Of a stretch of 64,000 bases of DNA, positions 10,685 to 18,190 are shown in pieces (positions within the stretch are counted from its first letter, which is position 1; every line of letters begins with the position of its first letter). The stretch lies in contig NZ_FOFV01000015.1 in the NCBI RefSeq assembly GCF_900111005.1, positions 186,001 through 250,000 of the forward strand, given 5' to 3'. Below the pieces are notes generated by a model. It was not told the DNA's origin, did not search any database, and was given only the letters and a program-made list of their open reading frames with translations. A program made the translations under genes and the position numbers. This DNA comes from Lentzea albida. GTDB taxonomy: Bacteria; Actinomycetota; Actinomycetes; Mycobacteriales; Pseudonocardiaceae.

Positions 10685-11289
10685 TCGGGATCGCTCCGGG
10701 CGTGTTCGTCCGGCGGCACGACGAACTCGACCTGACGCTCGGGCTCGTCGTGGGGGACGGCGAGTCGCTGCTCGTGGACTCCGGCATGGACGTCGCGTTG
10801 GCGCGCGAGGTGCGTCCGTCGCGGATCGTGTTGACGCACAACCACTTCGACCACGTGCTGGCGACCGAGGCGTTCCTGCCGTGCGAGGTGTGGGCGCACG
10901 AGGACTGCGTCGTGGACGCCGGGCTGCTCGAAGACCGCGCGAAGTACTACGACGACCCCTTCACCGGCACTCTCGTCGCGCCCACGCACACGTTCCGCGA
11001 CACCGTCACGCTGGACGTGGGCGGGCGGCGCGTCGACCTGCACCACTTCGGCCCCGCGCACACCTCGCACGACGTGGTCGTGCACGTGCCGGACTGCGGT
11101 GTCGTGTTCGCGGGTGACCTGGTGGAGCAGGGCGCGCCCGCTCAGGCGGGTCCGGACGCGACGCCGTCGAACTGGCGCCACGTCCTCGACCGACTGCTGG
11201 AACTGGACCCGCGCGTCGTCGTGCCGGGCCACGGAGACCCCGTCGACGCTCAGTTCGTGAGGGAGATGGCTATCCCGGAGGCCAGGTGA
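10681..11289 (+). CDS. Metallo-beta-lactamase-fold hydrolase
   Basis: A 202-aa MBL-fold protein. The zinc motif THNHFDH lies at about residues 45-51, further metal ligands are FGPAHTSHD (~122-130) and AGDL (~143-146), and the final His is in VVPGHGDP (~184-191). This is the layout of small MBL-fold thioesterase or lactonase-like hydrolases; the substrate is unknown. The GTG start at 10681 overlaps the preceding stop by 4 nt, so it is co-transcribed and coupled with the ComB-like gene. Its 3' end overlaps the convergent HIT gene by 20 nt. Confidence 0.88.
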   Translation: MIGIAPGVFVRRHDELDLTLGLVVGDGESLLVDSGMDVALAREVRPSRIVLTHNHFDHVLATEAFLPCEVWAHEDCVVDAGLLEDRAKYYDDPFTGTLVAPTHTFRDTVTLDVGGRRVDLHHFGPAHTSHDVVVHVPDCGVVFAGDLVEQGAPAQAGPDATPSNWRHVLDRLLELDPRVVVPGHGDPVDAQFVREMAIPEAR

Positions 11290-11605
11290 GGCCGCGCCCG
11301 CCCAGGACGTGGCAGTGCACGTGGAAGACGGTCTGGCCGCCGTCCCTGCCGGTGTTGAAGACGAGCCGGTAGCCGGACTCGTCGATCCCCTCGGCCTTCG
11401 CCACCTGGTGCGCGGTGGCGAGGACCTGCCCCGCGAGCAGCGGGTCGACGTCGCCGATCGCCGTGTGGTGCTCCTTGGGGATCACCAGGACGTGCGTGGG
11501 CGCCTTGGGGTCGATGTCGCGGAACGCGAGCGTCGTGTCGGTCTCGGCCACGACGGTCGCCGGGATCTCGCCCGCGACGATGCGGCAGAACAGGCAGTCG
11601 GTCAC
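11270..11605 (-). CDS. HIT-family nucleotide-binding hydrolase
   Basis: Histidine-triad protein of 111 aa, the standard size. It starts MTDCLFCRIVAGEIPA and has the catalytic HVHCHVLGG near the C-terminus (HxHxH). Such proteins hydrolyse or transfer nucleoside monophosphates, for example purine phosphoramidates. The GTG at 11605 is preferred over an upstream ATG at 11644 because the family begins at this point and a TACGAT hexamer lies 6 nt before it, fitting a leaderless message. It converges on, and overlaps by 20 nt, the MBL-fold gene. Confidence 0.9.
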   Translation of the reverse strand: MTDCLFCRIVAGEIPATVVAETDTTLAFRDIDPKAPTHVLVIPKEHHTAIGDVDPLLAGQVLATAHQVAKAEGIDESGYRLVFNTGRDGGQTVFHVHCHVLGGRGLTWPPG

Positions 11606-11611
11606 GCCCGC

Positions 11612-11617
11612 ATCGTA
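11612..11617 (-). promoter_or_regulatory. Putative -10 element (TACGAT) of the HIT gene
   Basis: TACGAT on the minus strand ends 6 nt before the GTG at 11605 and helps decide that start. Confidence 0.45.
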
Positions 11618-11670
11618 TTGGTACCGATGGGCCCTGTCGTTCATGCCCGCCGACGGTGAATCATGGCCGC

Positions 11671-11787
11671 GTGAAGGGCACCAAACTGCTGGTGGTCGTG
11701 CGGTGCCTCATCAGTTTCGCGATCGGCGTGCTGCTCCTGGTCCTCGCGATCCGCTTCGGTGAGGCGCTCTGGCGGGCGTTCCACTAG
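11671..11787 (+). CDS. Small single-pass membrane protein, 38 aa
   Basis: A short frame from GTG 11671 to TAG 11787 encodes 38 residues: a basic start (MKGTKLLVVVR), one hydrophobic stretch of about 18 residues (CLISFAIGVLLLVLAIRF), and a short tail. An in-frame GTG at 11656 is an alternative start. I recognise no family. It fills the space between the HIT and VOC genes, and the composition is hard to explain as chance, but the evidence is limited to size, codon bias and hydrophobicity. Confidence 0.5.
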   Translation: MKGTKLLVVVRCLISFAIGVLLLVLAIRFGEALWRAFH

Positions 11788-11791
11788 TTCC

Positions 11792-12127
11792 TCAGTGGAC
11801 GAAGCAGAACTCGTTGCCCTCCGGGTCGCGCATGACCTGGAAGCTGCCCTGGTCGTCGGTGTGCACGACGCCTTCGCGGGTGGCGCCGAGGCTCACCGCC
11901 CTCACGACCGCGGCCTCGATGTCGTCGACCTCGAAGTCGAGGTGGAGCCGGTTCTTCACGTCCTTGCGCTCGGGCACGGGCTGGAACGACATCCGCACCC
12001 CGCCGGGCGGTTCGACGTGCGCCCACCCGAGCTCGCGGTTCACCGGCTCACCGCCGAGCAACTCGGCCCAGAACCGGACGAGCCTGCCCGGGTCGTTGCT
12101 GTCGATGACGATCTGTTCCAGCCTCAC
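11792..12127 (-). CDS. VOC-superfamily (glyoxalase/bleomycin-resistance fold) protein
   Basis: A 111-aa protein with the two βαβββ halves of the vicinal oxygen chelate fold: MRLEQIVIDSNDPGRLVRFWAELLG at the start, HLDFEVDDIEAAVVRA in the middle, and the closing DPEGNEFCFVH. Members bind a metal or a small ligand; the function here is unknown. The GTG start overlaps the HxlR stop as GTGA, so the two are one transcript. That suggests it acts in the pathway sensed by the regulator. Confidence 0.88.
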   Translation of the reverse strand: MRLEQIVIDSNDPGRLVRFWAELLGGEPVNRELGWAHVEPPGGVRMSFQPVPERKDVKNRLHLDFEVDDIEAAVVRAVSLGATREGVVHTDDQGSFQVMRDPEGNEFCFVH

Positions 12128-12423
12128 GTCTCCACCAGGTTCTCTCGTGCCCAGTCACAACAGAGGTCGAGCAGTCCGAGCACCTTGCGCCCCCGCGCCG
12201 TCAGCTCGTACTCGACCCGCGGCGGGTTCTCCACGAACGCCTCGCGCGAAACCGTCCCGTCGCGCTCCATCGCCCGCAACGTCTCGGCGAGCACCTTGGG
12301 CGTCACCCACGGCATCTCGGCACGGAGCTGCGTGAACCGCCGCCGCCCGTCCTGCAGCGCCCGCAACACGTGCGCGGTCCACTTGTCACCGATGCGGTAC
12401 GGCAGGTCGTGCGTGCATTCCAC
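12124..12423 (-). CDS. HxlR-family winged-helix regulator
   Basis: A 99-aa HxlR/MarR-like repressor or activator. The typical core is visible: Cys near the N-terminus (ECTHDLPYRIGDKWTAHVL), the recognition helix region (FTQLRAEMPWVTPKVLAETLRAMERDG, residues ~33-60) and the wing ending PPRVEYELTARG. The lone N-terminal Cys is the kind used by HxlR proteins to sense oxidants or electrophiles. The GTG start at 12423 follows a GGGGGTGA site. It is divergent from an NAD(P)-binding oxidoreductase gene 57 nt away, a common HxlR regulator-target pair, and is followed by a VOC gene. Confidence 0.9.
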   Translation of the reverse strand: MECTHDLPYRIGDKWTAHVLRALQDGRRRFTQLRAEMPWVTPKVLAETLRAMERDGTVSREAFVENPPRVEYELTARGRKVLGLLDLCCDWARENLVET

Positions 12424-12443
12424 CTGCTCACCCCCGATATCGT

Positions 12444-12473
12444 TGCGGAAACCGGCTGTCCGCACCCTACCTT
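12444..12473 (+). promoter_or_regulatory. Putative HxlR operator and -10 of the divergent gene
   Basis: An inverted repeat TGCGGA-N9-TCCGCA (12444-12464) lies between the two divergent starts. TACCTT at 12468-12473 ends 7 nt before the ATG at 12481 and is a likely -10. The repeat would cover the -35 to -10 space, so bound HxlR could block this promoter. Function is inferred. Confidence 0.5.
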
Positions 12474-12480
12474 CGCGCTC

Positions 12481-13029
12481 ATGGCGAAGATCGTTGTTTT
12501 CGGTGCGTCCGGCAGAGCGGGCCTCCAGATCGCGGACACCGCGCAGGCCCGCGGCCACGAGGTGACCAGGGTCGGCCGCGACCCCGGCGTGCGACCGGAG
12601 GTGGCTGCGAACCACGACGTGGCGGTCAGCTCGGTGGTGGACCTCGCGCGCGACCCGGCGGAGTTCTACACGGAGGTCTCCCGAGCCCTGGTCGCTTCGG
12701 GCGCGGGCCGCATCATCGTGGTCGGCATCTACACCCTCCTCGAAACGGCACCGGGCGTGCGCGTGGTCGACTCCCCGGACTTCCCGGCCGAGTTCAGGCC
12801 GTTCTGCCTGGGCCACGCGGCAGGAGTGGAGGTGCTGGCCGCGTCCACCGCGGACTGGCTGGTGATGAGCCCGGCGGGAAACTTCGGCGGCACCCCGACG
12901 GGCCGCTACCGCCTGAGCGAGGCGAACCCGTCCGACACCCTGACCTACGAGGACTTCGCCCTGGCAGTGGTGGACGAGATCGACCACCCAACCCACCGCC
13001 ACACACAGCTGGGCATAGCCTCAGCGTGA
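12481..13029 (+). CDS. NAD(P)-binding (atypical SDR/YwnB-like) protein
   Basis: A 182-aa Rossmann protein starting MAKIVVFGASGRAGLQIAD, with the glycine-rich GASGRAG dinucleotide loop at residues 8-14. It resembles the NAD(P)H-binding, NmrA/YwnB-type group that includes flavin reductases and redox sensors. No SDR YxxxK pair is evident, as expected for this group. ATG 12481 sits 7 nt after TACCTT, so the message is probably leaderless. It is likely controlled by the divergent HxlR protein. Confidence 0.85.
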   Translation: MAKIVVFGASGRAGLQIADTAQARGHEVTRVGRDPGVRPEVAANHDVAVSSVVDLARDPAEFYTEVSRALVASGAGRIIVVGIYTLLETAPGVRVVDSPDFPAEFRPFCLGHAAGVEVLAASTADWLVMSPAGNFGGTPTGRYRLSEANPSDTLTYEDFALAVVDEIDHPTHRHTQLGIASA

Positions 13030-13070
13030 CCTGAGTCACGAACCAACTGGCCGACCCGGGAGATGGGGGT

Positions 13071-13117
13071 CCGGGGGCGGGCCCCCGGCGTGGGGGTCTG
13101 GGGGCTCGGCCCCCAGA
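13071..13117. repeat. Tandem GC hairpins (GGGGG/CCCCC type)
   Basis: Two hairpins stand side by side: CCGGGGGC-GG-GCCCCCGG (13071-13088) and TCTGGGGG-CTCGG-CCCCCAGA (13097-13117). They share a GGGGGTC-GGGGG core and look like two copies of one element. They could end transcription of the NAD(P)-binding gene or be a dispersed palindromic repeat. Confidence 0.6.
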
Positions 13118-13179
13118 GGAAAATGCAAGAGACCGACCCGGTCTGCGCCCTCCGCAGACACGAGTCGGCCTCGGTCACG

Positions 13180-13250
13180 AGCGGGCGACGGGAATCGAAC
13201 CCGCGTAGCTAGTTTGGAAGACTAGGGCTCTACCATTGAGCTACGCCCGC
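13180..13250 (-). tRNA. tRNA-Gly (anticodon TCC)
   Basis: On the minus strand a 7-bp acceptor stem (GCGGGCG/CGCCCGC), D-arm with GCTCAATGGTAGAGC, anticodon stem CTAGT/ACTAG with loop CTTCCAA, and T-loop TTCGATT fold into a complete tRNA. The anticodon TCC reads GGA. The discriminator is U, as in bacterial tRNA-Gly. CCA is not encoded. Confidence 0.97.
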
Positions 13251-13312
13251 GTTGCCGCCCTGTGTGGGGCTGCGGTCGTTACTTTAGCGGGTGGCGGTAA
13301 GGTGGTTGCAAC

Positions 13313-13386
13313 CGGGGCGTGGCGCAGTTTGGTAGCGCACCCGCTTTGGGAGCGGGGGGTCGCAGGTTCAAATCCTGTCGCCCCGA
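13313..13386 (+). tRNA. tRNA-Pro (anticodon TGG)
   Basis: Acceptor stem CGGGGCG/CGCCCCG, D-arm GCGCAGTTTGGTAGCGC, anticodon stem CCCGC/GCGGG with loop TTTGGGA, and T-arm GCAGG-TTCAAAT-CCTGT form a complete tRNA with discriminator A. The anticodon TGG reads CCA and, by wobble, other proline codons. CCA is not encoded. Confidence 0.97.
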
Positions 13387-13395
13387 TCGGTTGAC

Positions 13396-13431
13396 GAAAG
13401 CCCTCGACGACACGTGCCGTCGGGGGCTTTC
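13396..13431. terminator. Hairpin terminator after tRNA-Pro
   Basis: GAAAGCCC with TCGACG pairs with CGTCG and GGGGCTTTC around a short loop. It lies between the tRNA-Pro 3' end and the convergent hydrolase stop at 13445, so it may serve both. Confidence 0.75.
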
Positions 13432-13444
13432 GACGTCCGGCCTC

Positions 13445-14203
13445 CTAGGCCAGGTACCGGCTCACCCAGGCCGCCAGCACCTCCGCCACGTAGCCCGCGT
13501 CGGCCCGGTCGGTGAGCAGGTGGTCGGCCCCGTCCAGCGCCACGAACGACTTCGGGTGCCGGGCCGAGTCGAAGACGAGCCGCGCGTTCTCGATGCCCAC
13601 CGTGTCGTCCTGCGGGGAGTGCATGACGAGCAGGGCCCGGCGCAGGCCGGAGATGCACGCCGTCTGGTTCTGCTGGTTGATGTCGAGCAGGAAGTCGTTG
13701 CTGATGCGGAACGGGCGGCCGGCCAGCAGCACCTCGGCCACGCCTTCCGCCTCGATCCGCGACTTCGACGAGCCGAAGAGGTGCTCGACGTGGGAGGTGT
13801 CGAAGGGGGCGCCGATCGTGACGACCGCGCGTGCCTCCGGGATCTGGTGTGCTGCGGACAGGACCGCGGCGCCGCCCAGGGAGTGTCCGATGAGGACGCT
13901 CGGGGCGCCGATCGTGTCGCGCAGGTGGTGTGCGGCGCGGACGAGGTCGTCGACGTTCGAGGTGAAGGTGGTGTTGGCGAAGTCGCCGCCGGACTGGCCG
14001 AGGCCGGTGAAGTCGAACCGCAGCACGGCCACGCCCCGTTCGGCGAGCCCGCGGGCTATGCGGGTGGCCGCCACCGAGTCCTTGCCGCAGGTGAAGCAGT
14101 GCGCGAACACCGCGGTGGCGACCACGTCCCCCTCGGGCAGTTCCAGGCGGCCCGCGAGTTCCTGGCCGTGGGTGCCCTCGAAGACCGCTTTCCGGTTGTT
14201 CAT
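13445..14203 (-). CDS. Alpha/beta hydrolase
   Basis: A 252-aa serine hydrolase. The nucleophile elbow GHSLGG lies at about residues 109-114, an early AHCFTCGKDS resembles the oxyanion region of the hydrolase domain that is often fused to OsmC in bacteria, and a late GADHLLTD holds the catalytic His (about residue 228). Asp in SPQDDTVG is the likely acid. No signal peptide, so it is cytosolic. The substrate is unknown. ATG 14203 is back-to-back with the next gene on the plus strand. Confidence 0.9.
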   Translation of the reverse strand: MNNRKAVFEGTHGQELAGRLELPEGDVVATAVFAHCFTCGKDSVAATRIARGLAERGVAVLRFDFTGLGQSGGDFANTTFTSNVDDLVRAAHHLRDTIGAPSVLIGHSLGGAAVLSAAHQIPEARAVVTIGAPFDTSHVEHLFGSSKSRIEAEGVAEVLLAGRPFRISNDFLLDINQQNQTACISGLRRALLVMHSPQDDTVGIENARLVFDSARHPKSFVALDGADHLLTDRADAGYVAEVLAAWVSRYLA

Positions 14204-14209
14204 GACCTC

Positions 14210-14215
14210 TATGGT
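14210..14215 (+). promoter_or_regulatory. Putative -10 element (TATGGT) of the HEPN-like gene
   Basis: TATGGT ends 7 nt before a GTG at 14223, fitting the leaderless pattern seen elsewhere in the window. It would overlap the other possible ATG at 14211. Confidence 0.45.
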
Positions 14216-14222
14216 GCGTCAC

Positions 14223-15977
14223 GTGCGGTACCAGTACCTCGACGGCCGGCTGCGGCAGGCGTTCGACGACGCCGGGCTCGATCGCGGGCAGCGGGCGTTG
14301 CTGCAGGGCGTGTTGCGGGCGCTGGACCCGGACGCGCACCTCGGTGAGCACGTGGCCGGGCTCACCAGCGCCGTGCTCGCGGTCACGCGTGCGCGGACGG
14401 CGTTGGAGAGCCACGCGACGGAGGACCAGCCCCGGTGGAACCTCCTGCGGCGCATCGTCACCACCTCACTGGCGTGCATGGACGCGGCCAAGCCGGCGTT
14501 CGTCCACGGCGGGGCGGGCGAACTCGCCGGAGCGCGCAGGATCCTCAAGGGCGTCGACGCCGCTATCGCCAAGGACGGGCAGAAGCTGGATCCGCAGGTC
14601 GCGGCAGCGGCGGCCGCGAAGCTCGACCCGGACGCGCTGGCGGAGGCCGTCAAGGGGTGGGTCGCTCCACTGTGGAACGGGGTCGCGCTTCCGTTGCGCG
14701 CCAGGATGATCGCCGAGGTCGCCGTGGTCGTGGCGGTGCACGGGCGGGACGGCCGGAACCTGCGCGCGGACCTCTTGCGGTGGCTCAAGAAGCCCGGTGA
14801 CCTGGCCGCGTTGCTGTGGCCGCGCGAACAACGGCACGTCGTGGCGCTCGTGGTGCGGGGTGCCCGGCACCTCAGGCACCTGGACGAGTTGTTGCCGCAG
14901 GCGCGGCAGGAGCCGTTGCACCGCACCAGGTTGCCGAAGGACGACTTCCTCAAGGACGCCGTCACCGGGTCGTCGGTGCTGGTGCGGCTGCCGGTCGAGG
15001 CCGCGGACGTGCACACGGCCGCGCTGCGCGGGCGCCGGGTGCTGAGCGAGGTGCTCGACCAGTACGCGGCGGGGGAGCGGCTCACCGAGTTGCACATCGC
15101 GCCGCTCTGGCAGGTCAGCGGGCCGAGCGGGCGGGTCACGCGGGGCGCCGAGCACCAGCGGACCGTGAACAACGCCTACCCGCTCACCGCGTACTGGCCC
15201 GAGGAACTGCGCAGCGCCATGCGGGTCGCGAACCTCGCGCGGCAGGTCGACGCCCCGATGGCGGGCGCAGGGCTCGCGTGGAGCGCGCTGGAGGCGACGG
15301 GGCTCGACCCGGGCAAGATCGCGTGGCTCGCCAAGGGCTGTGCTCTGCAGATGCTGCGGCAGCACCTCGTCAGCCTGCACGTCGTGGTCACCAACCACGA
15401 CTCCGGGCTGCGCGGGCCACTGGACGCGCAGGTGCCGACCACCGGCGTGAAGCACCACCTGAAATCGGTCGACTCGTGGCTCGAGGTGCTGATCCCGCAC
15501 ACCCGCCCGCACGCGCCGCTCGCAGCCGCCCAGGAGGCCGTGACCGCACTCGCGGAGAGCGAGGGCGGTCTGGTGCGGGACCTCGTCGAACTGTGGCGCG
15601 GCAGGCTCGCCGACTCGAAGGCCCTCGCGGCGTGGCTGCGCGAACAGGAGGACACCGCCGCCGCGCTGCTGGAGTGGCTCTACGTCACCAGGAACCTCGC
15701 GTTCCACGCCGGGAGGTTCGCCTCGCCGGCCGACACGCTCACCGCGCACGCCGGGCAGGCGGTGGCCGACCTCACGCTCGAGTTCCTCGGCAACTGGCGG
15801 ACCGTCGAGAGGCGGCAGGGCCGGCGGGAGACCCCCGCCGTGGAGATCTACCGCCGGCTCGCGCAACGACAGGACCAGCTGGTCGCCCGGCTCAGGCGGG
15901 CGGGATCGGTCCGGAGGCTCAGCGTCGAGGACATCTCCGGCCCTGACGAGAAGTGGTGGTCGCGCGGCAGGAGTTGA
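14223..15977 (+). CDS. Large uncharacterised protein with C-terminal HEPN-like motif
   Basis: I do not recognise this 584-aa protein as a whole. It is soluble, largely helical by composition, with many Ala/Leu/Arg residues. Near the end, WLYVTRNLAFHAGRFASP (about residues 485-502) contains R490-x4-H495, the RxxxxH signature of HEPN domains, in the form seen in the Apea-like HEPN group (RN..FH.G). HEPN domains are often RNases in toxin and defence systems, but some are only scaffolds. No MNT antitoxin or other partner lies beside it. The GTG at 14223 is chosen because TATGGT sits 7 nt upstream; ATG 14202 and 14211 are in-frame alternatives. The stop is 9 nt from the convergent binding-protein stop. 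Confidence 0.7.
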   Translation: MRYQYLDGRLRQAFDDAGLDRGQRALLQGVLRALDPDAHLGEHVAGLTSAVLAVTRARTALESHATEDQPRWNLLRRIVTTSLACMDAAKPAFVHGGAGELAGARRILKGVDAAIAKDGQKLDPQVAAAAAAKLDPDALAEAVKGWVAPLWNGVALPLRARMIAEVAVVVAVHGRDGRNLRADLLRWLKKPGDLAALLWPREQRHVVALVVRGARHLRHLDELLPQARQEPLHRTRLPKDDFLKDAVTGSSVLVRLPVEAADVHTAALRGRRVLSEVLDQYAAGERLTELHIAPLWQVSGPSGRVTRGAEHQRTVNNAYPLTAYWPEELRSAMRVANLARQVDAPMAGAGLAWSALEATGLDPGKIAWLAKGCALQMLRQHLVSLHVVVTNHDSGLRGPLDAQVPTTGVKHHLKSVDSWLEVLIPHTRPHAPLAAAQEAVTALAESEGGLVRDLVELWRGRLADSKALAAWLREQEDTAAALLEWLYVTRNLAFHAGRFASPADTLTAHAGQAVADLTLEFLGNWRTVERRQGRRETPAVEIYRRLAQRQDQLVARLRRAGSVRRLSVEDISGPDEKWWSRGRS

Positions 15978-15986
15978 GGCCGAAAG

Positions 15987-16952
15987 TTACGGCTTGGCCT
16001 TGGTGAGCCAGTCCTCGACCCGGTCCGGGTTCGCCTCGACCCACCGCTTCGCCGCCTCGTCGGGCGACATCTTGTACTTCGCGATGAACGACGCGACGGT
16101 GTCCTGCTCGTCGTTGCTCCACTGGAAGTTCTGGACGAGCCGTGCCGCGGGGCCGCCCTTGTCCATGAACTTCTTGGACGCGATCTTGTCGAGCTCGTAG
16201 CGCGGATAGTCGCAGGCGACCTTGGCGGCGTCCGCGTCGCACCCGGCTTGGTACTGCGGCAGGTCGACCTTGACCAGCTCGATGTCGAGGTGCAGCCACT
16301 GCGGCTCGAAGAAGTAGCCGATCAGCGGCGTCTTCTTCTCCTGGGCCTGGCGGAACGCCTTGATCAGCGCTTCCTCGCTGCCCGCGTAGACGACCTTGTA
16401 GTTCAGGCCCAGGTTCTTGACCAGGGCCTCGTCGTTGGTGACGAACGACGGGTCGCCGTCGAGCACCTGGCCCTTGCCCTCGGACTGCGCCGTCCTGAAC
16501 TTCTCGGCGTACTTGTTCAGGTTCTGCCAGTTCGTGATGTCCGGGAACTCCTTCTTCATCCACGGAGGCACGTACCAGCCGATCACTCCCTTGTTGCCGG
16601 ACGGGCCGACCCGCACGGCGGAGCGCTTCTCGTCGACGTACTTCTGCTTCAGGTCCTCGTGACCCCAGTTCTCGAGGATCACGTCGATCTCGCCGGAGTC
16701 GAGGCCCTGCCAGGCGGTCTGCTCGTCGACTTCCTTCTTCGTCACCTTGCAGCCGAGCCGTTTCTCGGCGAGGTACGCGACGACGGCCGCGTTCGCCTCG
16801 TAACCGACCCACGGGTTGACCGCGATGGTGATCGAGTCGCAGGGCTCGGTGGGTGCTGCCGAACTGGAGCGCGGTGATGCCGTTGATCCACCGCCACAAC
16901 CGGCAATCGTCAACACGAGCGTCATTGCCAGAGCGATTCTGGGCGCTTGCAC
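15987..16952 (-). CDS. Glycine betaine/proline-type ABC substrate-binding lipoprotein (copy 1)
   Basis: A 321-aa OpuAC/ProX-like lipoprotein anchored outside the membrane. A hydrophobic signal with lipobox LTIAGC places the lipidated Cys near residue 18. The binding-fold landmarks [28 protein letters not shown] and GWYVPPWM follow; Trp and Tyr residues in such proteins form the aromatic box for quaternary amines. It is very similar throughout to the second copy at 20146. GTG 16952 is chosen because GAGGAG lies 6 nt upstream and the signal peptide begins there; an open frame continues to 17060 without support. It is divergent from the ATPase gene, across a shared 215-nt promoter region. Confidence 0.93.
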   Translation of the reverse strand: MQAPRIALAMTLVLTIAGCGGGSTASPRSSSAAPTEPCDSITIAVNPWVGYEANAAVVAYLAEKRLGCKVTKKEVDEQTAWQGLDSGEIDVILENWGHEDLKQKYVDEKRSAVRVGPSGNKGVIGWYVPPWMKKEFPDITNWQNLNKYAEKFRTAQSEGKGQVLDGDPSFVTNDEALVKNLGLNYKVVYAGSEEALIKAFRQAQEKKTPLIGYFFEPQWLHLDIELVKVDLPQYQAGCDADAAKVACDYPRYELDKIASKKFMDKGGPAARLVQNFQWSNDEQDTVASFIAKYKMSPDEAAKRWVEANPDRVEDWLTKAKP

Positions 16953-17084
16953 GAACAACAGCTCCTCGTCGGAGGGGAAGAAGCGGTGCAGAAGACCGCT
17001 CAGTTCAGCTTTTCCCCATCCACGAGATCGCGTCAAGTCATGGGATGACCGGTTGTCCACAAAGGATCAGATTTGTATCAGCCC

Positions 17085-17113
17085 TTGACCGTACTCGTGT
17101 GAAGGTCAATGCT
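17085..17113 (+). promoter_or_regulatory. Promoter with overlapping inverted repeat upstream of the betaine transporter
   Basis: TTGACC (17085-17090), 17 nt, then AATGCT (17108-17113) resembles a -35/-10 pair for the ATPase gene. The -35 is also the left arm of a perfect inverted repeat TTGACC-N13-GGTCAA (17085-17109). A regulator bound there could control the divergent transporter genes; which protein is unknown. Confidence 0.5.
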
Positions 17114-17167
17114 GTCGCGCATCGAGAAACGGTGTGCGCAGTCCGCAACAGGTCGGAGTGGTTTGGC

Positions 17168-18190
17168 GTGGATCCCGTGATTTCGGTCAGGGACCTGTGG
17201 AAGGTTTTTGGCCCCAGCGCAGCTCGGGTGGCGGCATCGGACGAGCTCAAAGCGTTGTCACGGCAGGAGTTGATGGACCGGACCGGTGCCGTCGCCGCCG
17301 TGCGCGGAGTGGACTTCGACGTCGCTCCCGGTGAGATGTTCGTCGTCATGGGATTGTCCGGTTCGGGCAAGTCCACACTGGTCCGTTGTCTCACGAGGCT
17401 CGTGGAACCGACCACTGGAACGATCACGTTCGAAGGCGAGAACATTCTCGAAGCAGACGCGAAACGTCTGCGAGACCTGCGCAGGAACAAGTTCTCCATG
17501 GTCTTCCAGCACTTCGGTCTGCTTCCGCACAGGACGGTCGCCGACAACGTCGGTTACGGCCTGGAAATCCGCGGGGTACCGCGCGCGAAACGTGGGGAGC
17601 GCTCCCAGGAAGTGATCGACCTGGTGGGGCTGACCGGTTACGAGAAGTCTTTCCCGGATCAACTTTCCGGTGGTATGCAACAACGCGTCGGTCTGGCGCG
17701 CGCACTCGCGGGCGACCCCGACGTCCTGTTCTTCGACGAACCCTTCTCCGCGCTCGACCCGCTGATCCGGCGCGACATGCAGTCCGAGGTCATCAGGCTG
17801 CACCGCGAGGTCGGCAAGACGATGGTCTTCATCACCCACGACCTGAGCGAGGCCCTCAAGCTCGGCGACCGCATCCTGATCATGCGCGACGGCAAGGTCG
17901 TGCAGGTCGGCACCGGGGACGAGCTCGTCGGCGCGCCGGCGGACGACTACGTGCGCGACTTCGTCAGGGACGTGCCCCGCTCGAACGTGCTGACGCTGAA
18001 GTGGATCATGCGGCCGCCCCGGCCCGACGACGACCTCGACGGTCCCGAGCTGGCGCCGGAAACCGTGGTGCGGGAAGCGGTGCGCAGCGTGCTGAGCGCG
18101 GGCAGGCCGGTGAAGGTCGTCCGCGACGGCGAACTGCTCGGGGTCGTCGCCGACGAGGAGATCCTCGGGGTCGTGGCCGGGGAGGCGTGA
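17168..18190 (+). CDS. Glycine betaine/proline ABC transporter ATPase (ProV/OpuAA-like)
   Basis: Cytosolic ATPase that powers import. The 340-aa protein shows Walker [10 protein letters not shown] (~residues 61-69), the Q-loop at [14 protein letters not shown], the ABC signature [15 protein letters not shown] and Walker [13 protein letters not shown]. An N-terminal extension with [18 protein letters not shown] before the first strand is typical of the ProV group, as is the C-terminal tail after ~300, a short CBS-like remnant. GTG 17168 follows GGAG at 9 nt. Its stop overlaps the permease start as GTGA, so the two are coupled. Confidence 0.94.
   Translation: MDPVISVRDLWKVFGPSAARVAASDELKALSRQELMDRTGAVAAVRGVDFDVAPGEMFVVMGLSGSGKSTLVRCLTRLVEPTTGTITFEGENILEADAKRLRDLRRNKFSMVFQHFGLLPHRTVADNVGYGLEIRGVPRAKRGERSQEVIDLVGLTGYEKSFPDQLSGGMQQRVGLARALAGDPDVLFFDEPFSALDPLIRRDMQSEVIRLHREVGKTMVFITHDLSEALKLGDRILIMRDGKVVQVGTGDELVGAPADDYVRDFVRDVPRSNVLTLKWIMRPPRPDDDLDGPELAPETVVREAVRSVLSAGRPVKVVRDGELLGVVADEEILGVVAGEA

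Noticed and set aside
13180-15977. tRNA-borne genomic island with the HEPN-like gene
   Set aside because: No integrase, no repeated tRNA 3' end and no change of base composition are visible.
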